Positions 42,786-50,713 of a stretch of 64,000 bases of DNA are shown here, piece by piece. The translations under genes were made by a program, and so were the position numbers. Positions within the stretch are counted from its first letter, which is position 1. Each line of letters begins with the position of its first letter. The notes beneath the pieces are model-generated. The model did not search any database. It was not told where the DNA came from and was given only the letters and a program-made list of their open reading frames with translations. Source of the stretch: Pontibacter silvestris (GTDB lineage: Bacteria; Bacteroidota; Bacteroidia; Cytophagales; Hymenobacteraceae); NCBI RefSeq assembly GCF_020907275.1, contig NZ_JAJJWI010000011.1, forward strand, positions 62,001 through 126,000. The letters are read 5' to 3'.

Positions 42786-44006
42786 TTAAGGTTGATAAGC
42801 AACTCTGTAGATTACACCATTTGTATCGTCTGAGACTAACAGAGAGCCATCTGTATGTATTGCAACACCTGCCAGACGCGCAAAATGAGCGCGGTTATCA
42901 TTGATAAGGAATCCTGTCAGGAAATCATCAAAGCGTACAGGCTGTCCGTTTTCAAAGTGTAGCCTTACCACTTTATAGCCAACCGGTGTACTTCGGTTCC
43001 AGGAGCCCCGCATAGCCACAAAGGCATCTCCCTGGTATTCTGCCGGGAACTGGTCTCCTGTATAGAAAGCCATGGCCATCGGAGCGGCATGAGCCGTGTA
43101 GGTCATTACAGGAAGTGTCGTCAGTTGCAGGTACTGCTCATAAGTAGTATCTCCCTGTGGCCGGTCACTTGGGTTGTATTTACCCTCTCCATAAATATAA
43201 GGCCAGCCATAATTCGCACCTTCCTCAATTTTATTTACTTCCTCTTTCTGCTCTGTGTCGCCCAACCAATCAATTCCATGATCTATTCCCCATAGTTCGC
43301 CTGTTTCCGGATGCCAGCCAAAACCAATGGTATTACGCAAGCCTTCGGCAAATATCTCCCGATCAGATCCATCAGAACTGAGGCGTAACATAGTGGCATT
43401 CTCCGGATTTGGCTCAGGGCAAGAGTTACAGGTACTTCCGACAGAAAGATACATCATACCATCCGGGCCAAAGGCAATTGTGCGGTTTGGGTGCTGGCCT
43501 GCATCGGGCAGGTCATTAACCAGCAACTGAGGCTGACCTAAAGTGCCATCCATGTTCATATCTGCAACATATAGCTCCCTGATAGCAACAATATACATTC
43601 TGCCATTATGGATAGAAAGCCCGTGTGCGTGCCTGATGTTTGCTACAGTTTCCTCACTTTCTGCTATGCCATCGCCATTTGTATCCTGCAACAGCATAAC
43701 TTCTCCTGCTTCCCGGTCTGAAACATACACATGGCCTGTGCTGCTAACCACCATCATACGCGGATGGCCTAAGTCTTCGGCGAACTTTTGCACTGTAAAG
43801 CCTGCGGGTACTTCAAGCTGCTGCACATTAGCGTCAGTAGCAGGCATGGTGGCTGGCTTAAAAACATAACCGGCCACTTGGGAGGTAGTAGGGTCATCAT
43901 CTGTTTCCGGAATCATAGAGTCCCAGAAATCATCGTCATCACTACAACTAAAGACAAAGATTGTTAATGCTGACAGCACAAGGGTAGATTTGATCCATGT
44001 TTTCAT
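42786..44006 (-). CDS. PQQ-dependent sugar dehydrogenase-like lipoprotein
   Basis: This 406-residue lipoprotein has lipobox FVFSC (Cys21) followed by an acidic SDDDD stretch, as in surface-exposed lipoproteins. The body is a six-bladed propeller related to soluble glucose/sorbosone dehydrogenase: VPAGFTVQKFAEDLGHPR, HAHGLSIHNGRMYIV, GQHPNRTIAFGPDGMMYLSVG and GLRNTIGFGWHPETGELW. The HPNRTIAFGPDG segment is typical of the family. Enzyme activity and PQQ binding are inferred. Minus strand, no clear operon partner. Confidence 0.88.
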   Translation of the reverse strand: MKTWIKSTLVLSALTIFVFSCSDDDDFWDSMIPETDDDPTTSQVAGYVFKPATMPATDANVQQLEVPAGFTVQKFAEDLGHPRMMVVSSTGHVYVSDREAGEVMLLQDTNGDGIAESEETVANIRHAHGLSIHNGRMYIVAIRELYVADMNMDGTLGQPQLLVNDLPDAGQHPNRTIAFGPDGMMYLSVGSTCNSCPEPNPENATMLRLSSDGSDREIFAEGLRNTIGFGWHPETGELWGIDHGIDWLGDTEQKEEVNKIEEGANYGWPYIYGEGKYNPSDRPQGDTTYEQYLQLTTLPVMTYTAHAAPMAMAFYTGDQFPAEYQGDAFVAMRGSWNRSTPVGYKVVRLHFENGQPVRFDDFLTGFLINDNRAHFARLAGVAIHTDGSLLVSDDTNGVIYRVAYQP

Positions 44007-44187
44007 AGTTTATATAATTGTTTTGGTGTTTCTCACAGAACCTACCCCAAGCCTACCATTACCAGGTAAGGATTCTGGTACAGTAGTATTTAATGTTTAG
44101 ATAGATTATGAGATTTATTAACGTGCTGACACCTCTTATAGTTTAGTCAGATTATCAACAAGATACAGATAGCAAGTACATGCTTAC

Positions 44188-44418
44188 TTAAGCCAGCATG
44201 TTGATGAAGGTATAGTGTATACCCAGGATGTTCTCATGAGAAAAATGGAACAGACACCTTTGCTTCTCTTTATGAGGAATAAGTATTACTTGGCCAACGC
44301 CATGGTAATCCACCTCTGCCTGTAGTCCAAGCAGCACTTCAACTACAGAAGAATCTCTTTCCGGAAACAGCCGACACAGTTCATGGACATTTGTAATAAG
44401 CACTGTTTTATGCTCCAT
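44188..44418 (-). CDS. possible small hypothetical protein
   Basis: A 76-codon minus-strand frame with plausible codon use. The product begins MEHKTVLITNVHELCRLF and contains a DYHGVGQVILIPHKEKQR segment; there is no signal peptide or membrane helix and no recognised family. It lies between tRNA-Leu and the PQQ-dehydrogenase-like gene, downstream of the tRNA terminator. No promoter consensus is visible, so it remains tentative. Confidence 0.42.
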   Translation of the reverse strand: MEHKTVLITNVHELCRLFPERDSSVVEVLLGLQAEVDYHGVGQVILIPHKEKQRCLFHFSHENILGIHYTFINMLA

Positions 44419-44540
44419 AAAAAGACTTTAAAGTAAGCTTCTGAGGACTTTTTTTTATACGAGCAAAAGCAGTTAAATGGACAAACCTGTACAGGAACAG
44501 GACCTTTGCTAAAGCAAATGTTAAAAACAGCTTGTAAAGC

Positions 44541-44574
44541 AAAAAGCCTCTGTCGCAATAGCAACAGAGGCTTT
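44541..44574 (-). terminator. Terminator of tRNA-Leu
   Basis: An 11-bp stem (44543-44553/44564-44574) with a 10-base loop, followed on the minus strand by five T. It lies 13 bases beyond the tRNA 3' end. Confidence 0.85.
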
Positions 44575-44586
44575 GAGGCTTTAATG

Positions 44587-44671
44587 TACCAGGAGCGGGA
44601 ATCGAACCCGCACGGCCTAAGCGGCCACAAGATTTTAAGTCTTGCGTGTCTACCAGTTCCACCATCCCGGC
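44587..44671 (-). tRNA. tRNA-Leu (anticodon UAA)
   Basis: This 85-base minus-strand gene has a 7-bp acceptor stem (GCCGGGA with TCCTGGT, two G-U pairs), anticodon loop reading CTTAAAA with anticodon TAA, a long variable arm GTGGCCGCTTAGGCC, and T arm GCGGGTTCGAATCCCGC. The long variable arm confirms a class II tRNA. CCA is not encoded. Confidence 0.96.
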
Positions 44672-44705
44672 AGCCATTCGGAGCAAGGTCCGAAGTGGTT
44701 TCTTC

Positions 44706-44741
44706 AAAAAACAAAGACGTTGCGTATAACAACGTCTTTGT
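44706..44741 (-). terminator. Terminator between tRNA-Gly and tRNA-Leu
   Basis: A perfect 12-bp stem (44711-44722/44730-44741) with a 7-base loop and a T6 run on the minus strand (44711-44706). It separates the two tRNA transcripts. Confidence 0.85.
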
Positions 44742-44751
44742 TCCATTACTG

Positions 44752-44824
44752 AGCGGGAGACGGGATTCGAACCCGCGGCCTCGACCTTGGCAAGGTCGCG
44801 CTCTACCAACTGAGCTACTCCCGC
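44752..44824 (-). tRNA. tRNA-Gly (anticodon GCC)
   Basis: A 73-base minus-strand tRNA with acceptor GCGGGAG/CTCCCGC, D arm with AGCTCAGTTGGTAGAGC, anticodon stem-loop GACCTTGCCAAGGTC (anticodon GCC) and T loop GTTCGAA. Discriminator base is T; CCA is not encoded. Confidence 0.97.
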
Positions 44825-45001
44825 TTTTTTTGTTTTTTCTAAACCGCCGTAGTGATTTAGTGATGCAAAGATATAGACAAAATTTGACTTGTCAATAGCT
44901 ACTGTAAAAATTTTCCTCTATTTTTTCTTTTGATACTGATTATCAGGAAGAAAATTTTCAAAAACATTTACACCTATTTAAACAAGCTATTCCTGCTTTA
45001 T

Positions 45002-45039
45002 TAAAAATGGTAGCAGAAGTTGTTGCTTCTGCTACCATT
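45002..45039 (-). terminator. Terminator of mutS
   Basis: A perfect 14-bp stem (45006-45019/45026-45039) with a 6-base loop, starting 5 bases after the mutS stop and followed by T-rich sequence on the minus strand. Confidence 0.85.
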
Positions 45040-45043
45040 CTGA

Positions 45044-47674
45044 CTACTTAGCAGTTTCTTTTTTATCCTGCAGCATCAGTTTCAGCTCATTTAGTTTCAA
45101 AAGAGCCTCTACAGGGGTAATGGTGTTGATATCTACCTTTTCAAAAGCTTCTTTTATACGCTCCATCTGCGGGTCGTGTATCTCAAACATGCTTAGCTGG
45201 TAATTACTTTTAGGCGCTGATTTCATTCGCTGCTGTGGTGCCTGCTCCGATACTTTCTCCTGCTCCAGGTGATGCATTATTTCATCAGCACGCAACACCA
45301 CGCTATTGGGCATACCAGCCATCTGCGCCACATGTATACCAAAGCTATGTTCACTGCCACCCTCAACAAGTTTGCGCATAAACAAAATCTTTCCACCTGC
45401 TTCTTTTACCGAAACATTATAATTCTTCACGCGTGGCAGTTCTTCGGCCAGTTGGTTCAACTCGTGGTAATGCGTTGCGAAAAGTGTTTTGGCCCTGAAC
45501 TTCGGGTGGTTGTGCAGGTGCTCTACAATGGCCCAGGCAATGGAAATACCATCGTAGGTGCTCGTACCACGGCCAATCTCATCCATTAACACCAGGCTAC
45601 GGTCCGAGAGGTTATTCATAATGCTGGCTGTCTCAGTCATCTCCACCATAAAGGTAGATTCTCCTTTTGACAGATTATCCGATGCGCCTACACGGGTAAA
45701 GATCTTATCGATAATACCTACAGAAGCGGCCTCTGCAGGCACAAAACATCCAATCTGAGTCATCAGCACAATCAGTGCCGTCTGGCGTAGCAAAGCACTT
45801 TTGCCAGCCATGTTCGGCCCTGTAATAATAATAACCTGCTGCTGTTCATTGTCGAGAAAGATATCATTGGGTACGTAAGCTTCTCCTAATGGCAGTTGCT
45901 TCTCAATTACCGGATGGCGGCCTTTCTTAATATCCAGCACATGCCCCTCACTTACTTCAGGCTTTACATAACGGCTGCTAATTGCAATGTTGGCAAAAGA
46001 ACTCAGGCAGTCGATAACCCCAATTACTTTGGCATTTTGCTGTACCTGTGCAACATAATCCATTGCATGCAGCACCAACTCATTAAAAAGCCTGAACTCG
46101 ATGGTATAAATACGCTCTTCGGCATTCAGAATCTTCTCTTCATACGTTTTCAGCTCTTCTGTAATGTAGCGTTCTGCATTTACCAGCGTCTGCTTCCGAA
46201 TCCAGGAAGAAGGCACTTTATCTTTGTGTGCATTACTTACCTCCAGATAATAACCAAATACTTTGTTGTAGGCTATTTTAAGTGAACTGATGCCTGTGTT
46301 CTGCACTTCACGCTGCTGTATCTGCGTCAGGTAATCTTTGCCCGAGAAAGCAATCTGGCGCAACTCATCTAACTCTTCCTGTACACCATCGTTGATCATA
46401 TTGCCCTGGTTCGTGAGCAAAGGAGGCTCTGGCTTCAGCACCCTTTTTATTTCTTCCCGCAGGCCATCGCAGGGTGCTAACTGAGCAGCTAGCCGCTGCA
46501 GCGCAAGAATATCACTCAGCGCCAATAGTTGCTGAATCGGTTGTATGGCATCCAGCGCTTTTGCCAGCTGTATCAGCTCCCGCGGGTTTACCCGGCGTAC
46601 GGCAACTTTCGAAATCAAGCGCTCCAGGTCGTTTATCTGCTTCAAATGCATCGTAAGCTCATCCAGTAACTCACGGTGCTGCGTAAGCGCCTCCACTGTA
46701 TCCAGGCGGCGCCTGATCTGCGTGGCATCCTTTAGCGGCAATACCACCCATTTCTTCAGCAAACGGGCTCCCATTGGCGTTACTGTTTGGTCGAGCACCT
46801 GTATCAGCGGTACTCCCTCCTGATGCTGTGGAAACAGCAGCTCCAGGTTACGCACCGTAAACCTATCCAGCCACACATACTTATCTTCCTCCAAGCGGGA
46901 GATGGTGGCAATGTGACTGATCTCGTTATGTTGCGTTTCAGAAAGATAATGCAGAATAGCTCCGGCAGAAATAATACCTTCACTCATTCCCTCTATGCCA
47001 AAGCCTTTCAGTGAAGCTGTGTTAAATTGCCTTGTCAGCGACTCGTAAGCGAAATCATATTTAAAGACCCATTCTTCCAGCGCATAGTACCTGAAGTCCG
47101 GGCCATAGCGCTCGGTAAAGGTTTCTTTCTCATGTTTGCAGAATAGGACCTCCGCTGGTGCCAGGCTTTGCAATAGCTTGCCAATATAGTTCCTGTCTCC
47201 CTGCGCTGTGATGAACTCTCCGGTAGAAACATCCAAAAAAGAAATGCCCGTTTCGGTCTTGCCAAAATGTACCGCAGCCAAGTAATTGTTACTGTGCCTT
47301 TCCAGCACCTGGTCGTTAAAAGAAACACCCGGCGTTACCAACTCTGTTACGCCACGCTTTACAATACCTTTTACCGTTTTAGGGTCTTCTAACTGGTCGC
47401 AGATAGCCACGCGCTCCCCTGCCCTTACCAGCTTTGGCAGGTAAGTGTCCAAGGAGTGATGCGGAAAACCTGCCAGCGCTGTTTCAGAGGCAGAGCCATT
47501 GCCTCGCTTAGTTAGCACAATATCCAGTATCTTACTTGCTTTGATGGCATCTTCTCCAAAGGTTTCGTAAAAGTCCCCTACCCTGAAAAGCAACAGCGCC
47601 CCCGGGTGCTTCCCCTTAATAGCGTTGTACTGCTTCATGAGTGGGGTTACGGTGCCTTTATCTCCTCCTTTCAT
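45044..47674 (-). CDS. mutS: DNA mismatch repair protein MutS
   Basis: This 876-residue protein has the mismatch-binding domain I with FRVGDFYETFGEDA (the Phe-x-Glu reader, about 29-42), the lever and clamp domains, and the C-terminal ATPase with Walker A GPNMAGKSALLRQ, Walker B VLMDEIGRGTS and a FATHYHEL signature. Its length matches MutS1. It lies 44 bases after a class I glutamine amidotransferase gene on the same strand and probably shares its transcript. Confidence 0.98.
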   Translation of the reverse strand: MKGGDKGTVTPLMKQYNAIKGKHPGALLLFRVGDFYETFGEDAIKASKILDIVLTKRGNGSASETALAGFPHHSLDTYLPKLVRAGERVAICDQLEDPKTVKGIVKRGVTELVTPGVSFNDQVLERHSNNYLAAVHFGKTETGISFLDVSTGEFITAQGDRNYIGKLLQSLAPAEVLFCKHEKETFTERYGPDFRYYALEEWVFKYDFAYESLTRQFNTASLKGFGIEGMSEGIISAGAILHYLSETQHNEISHIATISRLEEDKYVWLDRFTVRNLELLFPQHQEGVPLIQVLDQTVTPMGARLLKKWVVLPLKDATQIRRRLDTVEALTQHRELLDELTMHLKQINDLERLISKVAVRRVNPRELIQLAKALDAIQPIQQLLALSDILALQRLAAQLAPCDGLREEIKRVLKPEPPLLTNQGNMINDGVQEELDELRQIAFSGKDYLTQIQQREVQNTGISSLKIAYNKVFGYYLEVSNAHKDKVPSSWIRKQTLVNAERYITEELKTYEEKILNAEERIYTIEFRLFNELVLHAMDYVAQVQQNAKVIGVIDCLSSFANIAISSRYVKPEVSEGHVLDIKKGRHPVIEKQLPLGEAYVPNDIFLDNEQQQVIIITGPNMAGKSALLRQTALIVLMTQIGCFVPAEAASVGIIDKIFTRVGASDNLSKGESTFMVEMTETASIMNNLSDRSLVLMDEIGRGTSTYDGISIAWAIVEHLHNHPKFRAKTLFATHYHELNQLAEELPRVKNYNVSVKEAGGKILFMRKLVEGGSEHSFGIHVAQMAGMPNSVVLRADEIMHHLEQEKVSEQAPQQRMKSAPKSNYQLSMFEIHDPQMERIKEAFEKVDINTITPVEALLKLNELKLMLQDKKETAK

Positions 47675-47718
47675 ATATCTGTAAAATGCGTATCGTTATC
47701 GGATAAATGTATTAAAGT

Positions 47719-48453
47719 TTACTGGTAACAAGACAACTTACTTGCTTTGCTTACCTCTTGCGCGCTTTCCTCAATGTTGCCAAGCAACGTGTACAGAAAC
47801 GCCTTCATGTTCTTTTTGTGTTCTTCCTGATTCAGCCAGCTAACGGCATCCTGTACATAAGGCCCCGCAGCCAGTTTCCCTTTGCTGTACTTCATCAGGT
47901 GGCTTATAATCTGCTCATCATACTCTGGGTGAAACTGTGCCCCCACCACATGCTCTCCGTACACAAACAACTGATTGGCACAAGCCTCATTACTTGCCGC
48001 TACCTTAGCTCCTTCCGGCAGCAAAAAAGTATCTCCATGAAACTGAAAAGCTGTAAAATTCTCCGGCAGCCCTTTCAGAAAAGGCACTGAAGCAGCCTGC
48101 TCGTTTAAGCTTATGTTACACCAGCCTATTTCCTGGTGCGCATGTGGATAAGCTTTACCTCCTAGGGCATCGGCAATCAACTGAGCTCCCAGGCAGATAC
48201 CTAACACAAACTTTTTACGCTTCACGGCCTCCCGAATAAATTCCTTTTCTTTGATGAGCCAAGGGTAAGCATCTTCCTCATAAGCACCCATAATGCCACC
48301 TAATACTATCAACAAATCAAAATCGTCAACTGGCGGAAGCACCGCATCAGCATCCATTACTGTTCCTGTAACAGTATGATGGTGCTCTTCTATCCAGGTT
48401 TGGATCATTCCTAAACCAGACAGGCTATGATTTTGTATGTAGTGAATGTGCAT
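47719..48453 (-). CDS. class I glutamine amidotransferase-like protein
   Basis: The 244-residue protein has the triad of class I amidotransferases: Cys87 in LGICLGAQL, His175 and Glu177 in QFHPEYDE, and the oxyanion GGIMGAY loop. It resembles stand-alone GMP synthase-like amidotransferases (YfeJ-type) whose substrates are mostly unknown. It precedes mutS on the minus strand and has a good promoter upstream. Confidence 0.88.
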   Translation of the reverse strand: MHIHYIQNHSLSGLGMIQTWIEEHHHTVTGTVMDADAVLPPVDDFDLLIVLGGIMGAYEEDAYPWLIKEKEFIREAVKRKKFVLGICLGAQLIADALGGKAYPHAHQEIGWCNISLNEQAASVPFLKGLPENFTAFQFHGDTFLLPEGAKVAASNEACANQLFVYGEHVVGAQFHPEYDEQIISHLMKYSKGKLAAGPYVQDAVSWLNQEEHKKNMKAFLYTLLGNIEESAQEVSKASKLSCYQ

Positions 48454-48471
48454 AGTCAGCTTTGGTTAATG

Positions 48472-48498
48472 CAAACATAGCCTTAACGACCTTTACAA
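48472..48498 (-). promoter_or_regulatory. Promoter of the amidotransferase-mutS unit
   Basis: Minus strand: TTG (48498-48496), a 16-base spacer, then TATGTTTG (48479-48472), an exact TAnnTTTG match, 18 bases before the ATG. Confidence 0.65.
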
Positions 48499-48608
48499 GG
48501 CGATAATGGTAAAATAAATTATGATTCCTGACATAACTCTCGGAGCTTTACAGTACCTATAGTAGAACTTAAACTATAGCATCATCATTCAATTTAAGCT
48601 TTTTTGTT

Positions 48609-49136
48609 TTGCGTAAACTTTCGATGGACGAACTCAACCGTGAATCGGTTGAAGAATTCAAAAATAAGAAAAAAATACCGTTAGTCTTGGTGCTGGACAA
48701 TGTACGCAGCCTGAATAATGTCGGCTCTGTGTTTCGCACCGCCGATGCCTTTATGGCCGAAAAGATTTACCTCTGCGGCATTACCGGCACACCACCTCAC
48801 CGCGATATTGAGAAAACAGCCCTGGGAGCAACCGAATCGGTAGACTGGGAGCATGTACCTAACACGTTGGAACTGGTGCAAGAGCTTAAAGCACAGGCCT
48901 ATAAAATTGTTTCTGTAGAGCAGGCAGAAAACAGCACGAAGCTGAACGACTTCAAACCGGAGCCGGGGCAACAGTATGCTTTTGTGTTGGGGAACGAAGT
49001 ATTTGGCGTAGAGCAGGAAGTTATTAGCATTTCTGATTTAGTACTGGAGATCCCCCAGTTTGGCACAAAGCATTCGCTGAATATATCTGTGGCTACCGGA
49101 GTAGTGGTATGGGACTTTTTAAGTAAGTCTTTATAA
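48609..49136 (+). CDS. SpoU/TrmH-family RNA methyltransferase
   Basis: This 175-residue SPOUT enzyme has motif 1 VLDNVRSLNNVGSVFRTADA, motif 2 FVLGNEVFGVEQEVI and motif 3 LEIPQFGTKHSLNISVA, forming the trefoil-knot SAM site. It methylates tRNA or rRNA 2'-O-ribose; the target is not determined. I keep the TTG start because the MRKL beginning is conserved in Bacteroidota relatives, but an ATG five codons later is possible. Confidence 0.88.
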   Translation: MRKLSMDELNRESVEEFKNKKKIPLVLVLDNVRSLNNVGSVFRTADAFMAEKIYLCGITGTPPHRDIEKTALGATESVDWEHVPNTLELVQELKAQAYKIVSVEQAENSTKLNDFKPEPGQQYAFVLGNEVFGVEQEVISISDLVLEIPQFGTKHSLNISVATGVVVWDFLSKSL

Positions 49137-49697
49137 AGGGAACAATACTGCTTAATTAGCCTAAACTCTAGCTGCTGCTGTTTATACAACGGCAGCAGCC
49201 TTATGGGCTTATATTCTTTGTATAAAAGAACTACTGATACTACTAGTAGATGATTATAACAGCTTAGAAAAGATGCTTAAGTCCTTTGATCCTCTTTTGT
49301 CCTTAAGCATTACTGAACTATCTCAAAAGTTTAACATGAGAACAACATGAGAAGCTTGCTTATAAGAATGTTATGAATTTTATGGAGTGATTGTAGTTAT
49401 ATTCTTGCCCAAGGGTGCTGAAATATCAATCATCTTTCCTATATTTAAAGTAATTTGTTATATTTTGATATAACTACAATCGCTGAATACATTGGTTTCA
49501 GCGGCGCTTTACATAAGATGGTGCTCCTTACAGAAAGTGTGTTTACAACAGCTTAAAGTTAACTCACCATTATTATTTTACATAAACAGCCAATATTTAT
49601 AATATTCATCGAATCAAAAGAGGATTATAGTCGTAGCAGAAATTATATCTTGTTTTAATCTAATACCAAAAACGGAATCTTCTTTTAATTATACGTA
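49137..49697. other. 561-base AT-rich intergenic region
   Basis: It holds a hairpin at 49171-49199 (stem GCTGCTGC/GCAGCAGC with a wobble extension) just after the methyltransferase gene, and a 14-bp inverted repeat 49389-49481. I see no ORF and no exact -7 box. Confidence 0.55.
49389..49481. repeat. Widely spaced 14-bp inverted repeat
   Basis: GATTGTAGTTATAT (49389-49402) and its exact reverse complement (49468-49481) flank 65 bases of AT-rich DNA. There is no target-site duplication or ORF. Possibly a MITE-like relic or a regulatory pair of sites. Confidence 0.5.
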
Positions 49698-50435
49698 ATG
49701 TCTTTATTAAGCTCTTTCAGCACCTGTAATGTCACAGGCTGTGGAAAGACTGGTAAGTTAAGCCCTAAAGCTATGGATGCGCTGGAGTACACCCCTAATT
49801 ATATACAAGTAAATGAGCTATACATCGATACGGTGGTAATAGATGACACAGAATTTATCACCCTGTGGTGCTTTACTGTGCTTGATGATGAGTATAAGTT
49901 CATTTACCTAGGATGCGATTTCACGCAGTTTAACCAGATACTGATCGGTGCCGGAGAAAAGGGAAAAGAGATCGCATTACACATGGCGGATGTGCTCAAC
50001 CAGCCTTATGATGCGCCTACCATTATTCCGGTAAAAGAGCGTTTTGACGAGTACCTGGAACTGGTTGACTTTGATATTATTATGTATGAACCTCTCTCTG
50101 TAGAAGATGATTTTGATGAAGATGAGATTGAGGAAGATGATGAGTTACCTATTGAGCAGCTTTTTGGCGGCAGCCAGAACAATACGCAGCAAAAATATCT
50201 TATTTATCAGTTAGACAGACTGTATCCTTCTAAATTGTTTGAGCCGGAAAAAATAGCCCACGAAGACCTGGCCGAATGCTTTGAAGGTGATTCTCTTGAA
50301 TTGGCGCAGCTTTACTATGACTATCTGAATGCTGTGGAGAATGGTTATTCTGATAAAGAAGCCCGACAGGTAGCAGGTCTGGAGAGAGAGCTTTTTTTCC
50401 GGATGGCTCGCAAGGCAGCTAATCTCTGGAAGTAA
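49698..50435 (+). CDS. hypothetical protein with acidic linker
   Basis: No family is recognised in this 245-residue protein. Residues 1-135 look like an alpha/beta domain containing LWCFTVLDDEYKFIYLGCDF and a closing LVDFDIIMYEPL. Residues about 135-155 form a run of Asp and Glu. Residues about 165-245 are helical, with YLIYQLDRLYPSKLF and ARQVAGLERELFFRMA. There is no signal peptide, so it is likely cytoplasmic. Two Cys (CNVTGCG) lie near the N terminus. Confidence 0.7.
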   Translation: MSLLSSFSTCNVTGCGKTGKLSPKAMDALEYTPNYIQVNELYIDTVVIDDTEFITLWCFTVLDDEYKFIYLGCDFTQFNQILIGAGEKGKEIALHMADVLNQPYDAPTIIPVKERFDEYLELVDFDIIMYEPLSVEDDFDEDEIEEDDELPIEQLFGGSQNNTQQKYLIYQLDRLYPSKLFEPEKIAHEDLAECFEGDSLELAQLYYDYLNAVENGYSDKEARQVAGLERELFFRMARKAANLWK

Positions 50436-50470
50436 TATCTAAGTTACTTTATATAGATTTATAAATTGTT

Positions 50471-50506
50471 AGTTTCTTTTGAGCTGTCAAAGCTTAAAAA
50501 GAAACT
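50471..50506 (+). terminator. Possible hairpin after the gene at 49698
   Basis: AGTTTCTTTT and its reverse complement (50471-50480/50497-50506) pair around an inner AGCT/AGCT stem. It has no T run, so function is uncertain. Confidence 0.4.
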
Positions 50507-50713
50507 GCTTTGCCTGTTGTTCTGCTCCGGCCACATTACTAACGTAGCACCGGAACCTTTCTCATAAATTTTGCTTCTTTACAATACCAATCATCAATAA
50601 AGTTGGTCAGAATAAACTTATGCTACTGTTCCCCCTCCTTTAATAAATAGCACCTCCCACAGATTTTATTTATCTTTATAGAATCTAACTAACCTAAACT
50701 ACCTGATTATTTT

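Noticed and set aside
49389-49481. Considered a two-repeat CRISPR or insertion sequence
   Set aside because: Repeats are 14 bp and inverted, with no transposase, cas gene or target duplication.
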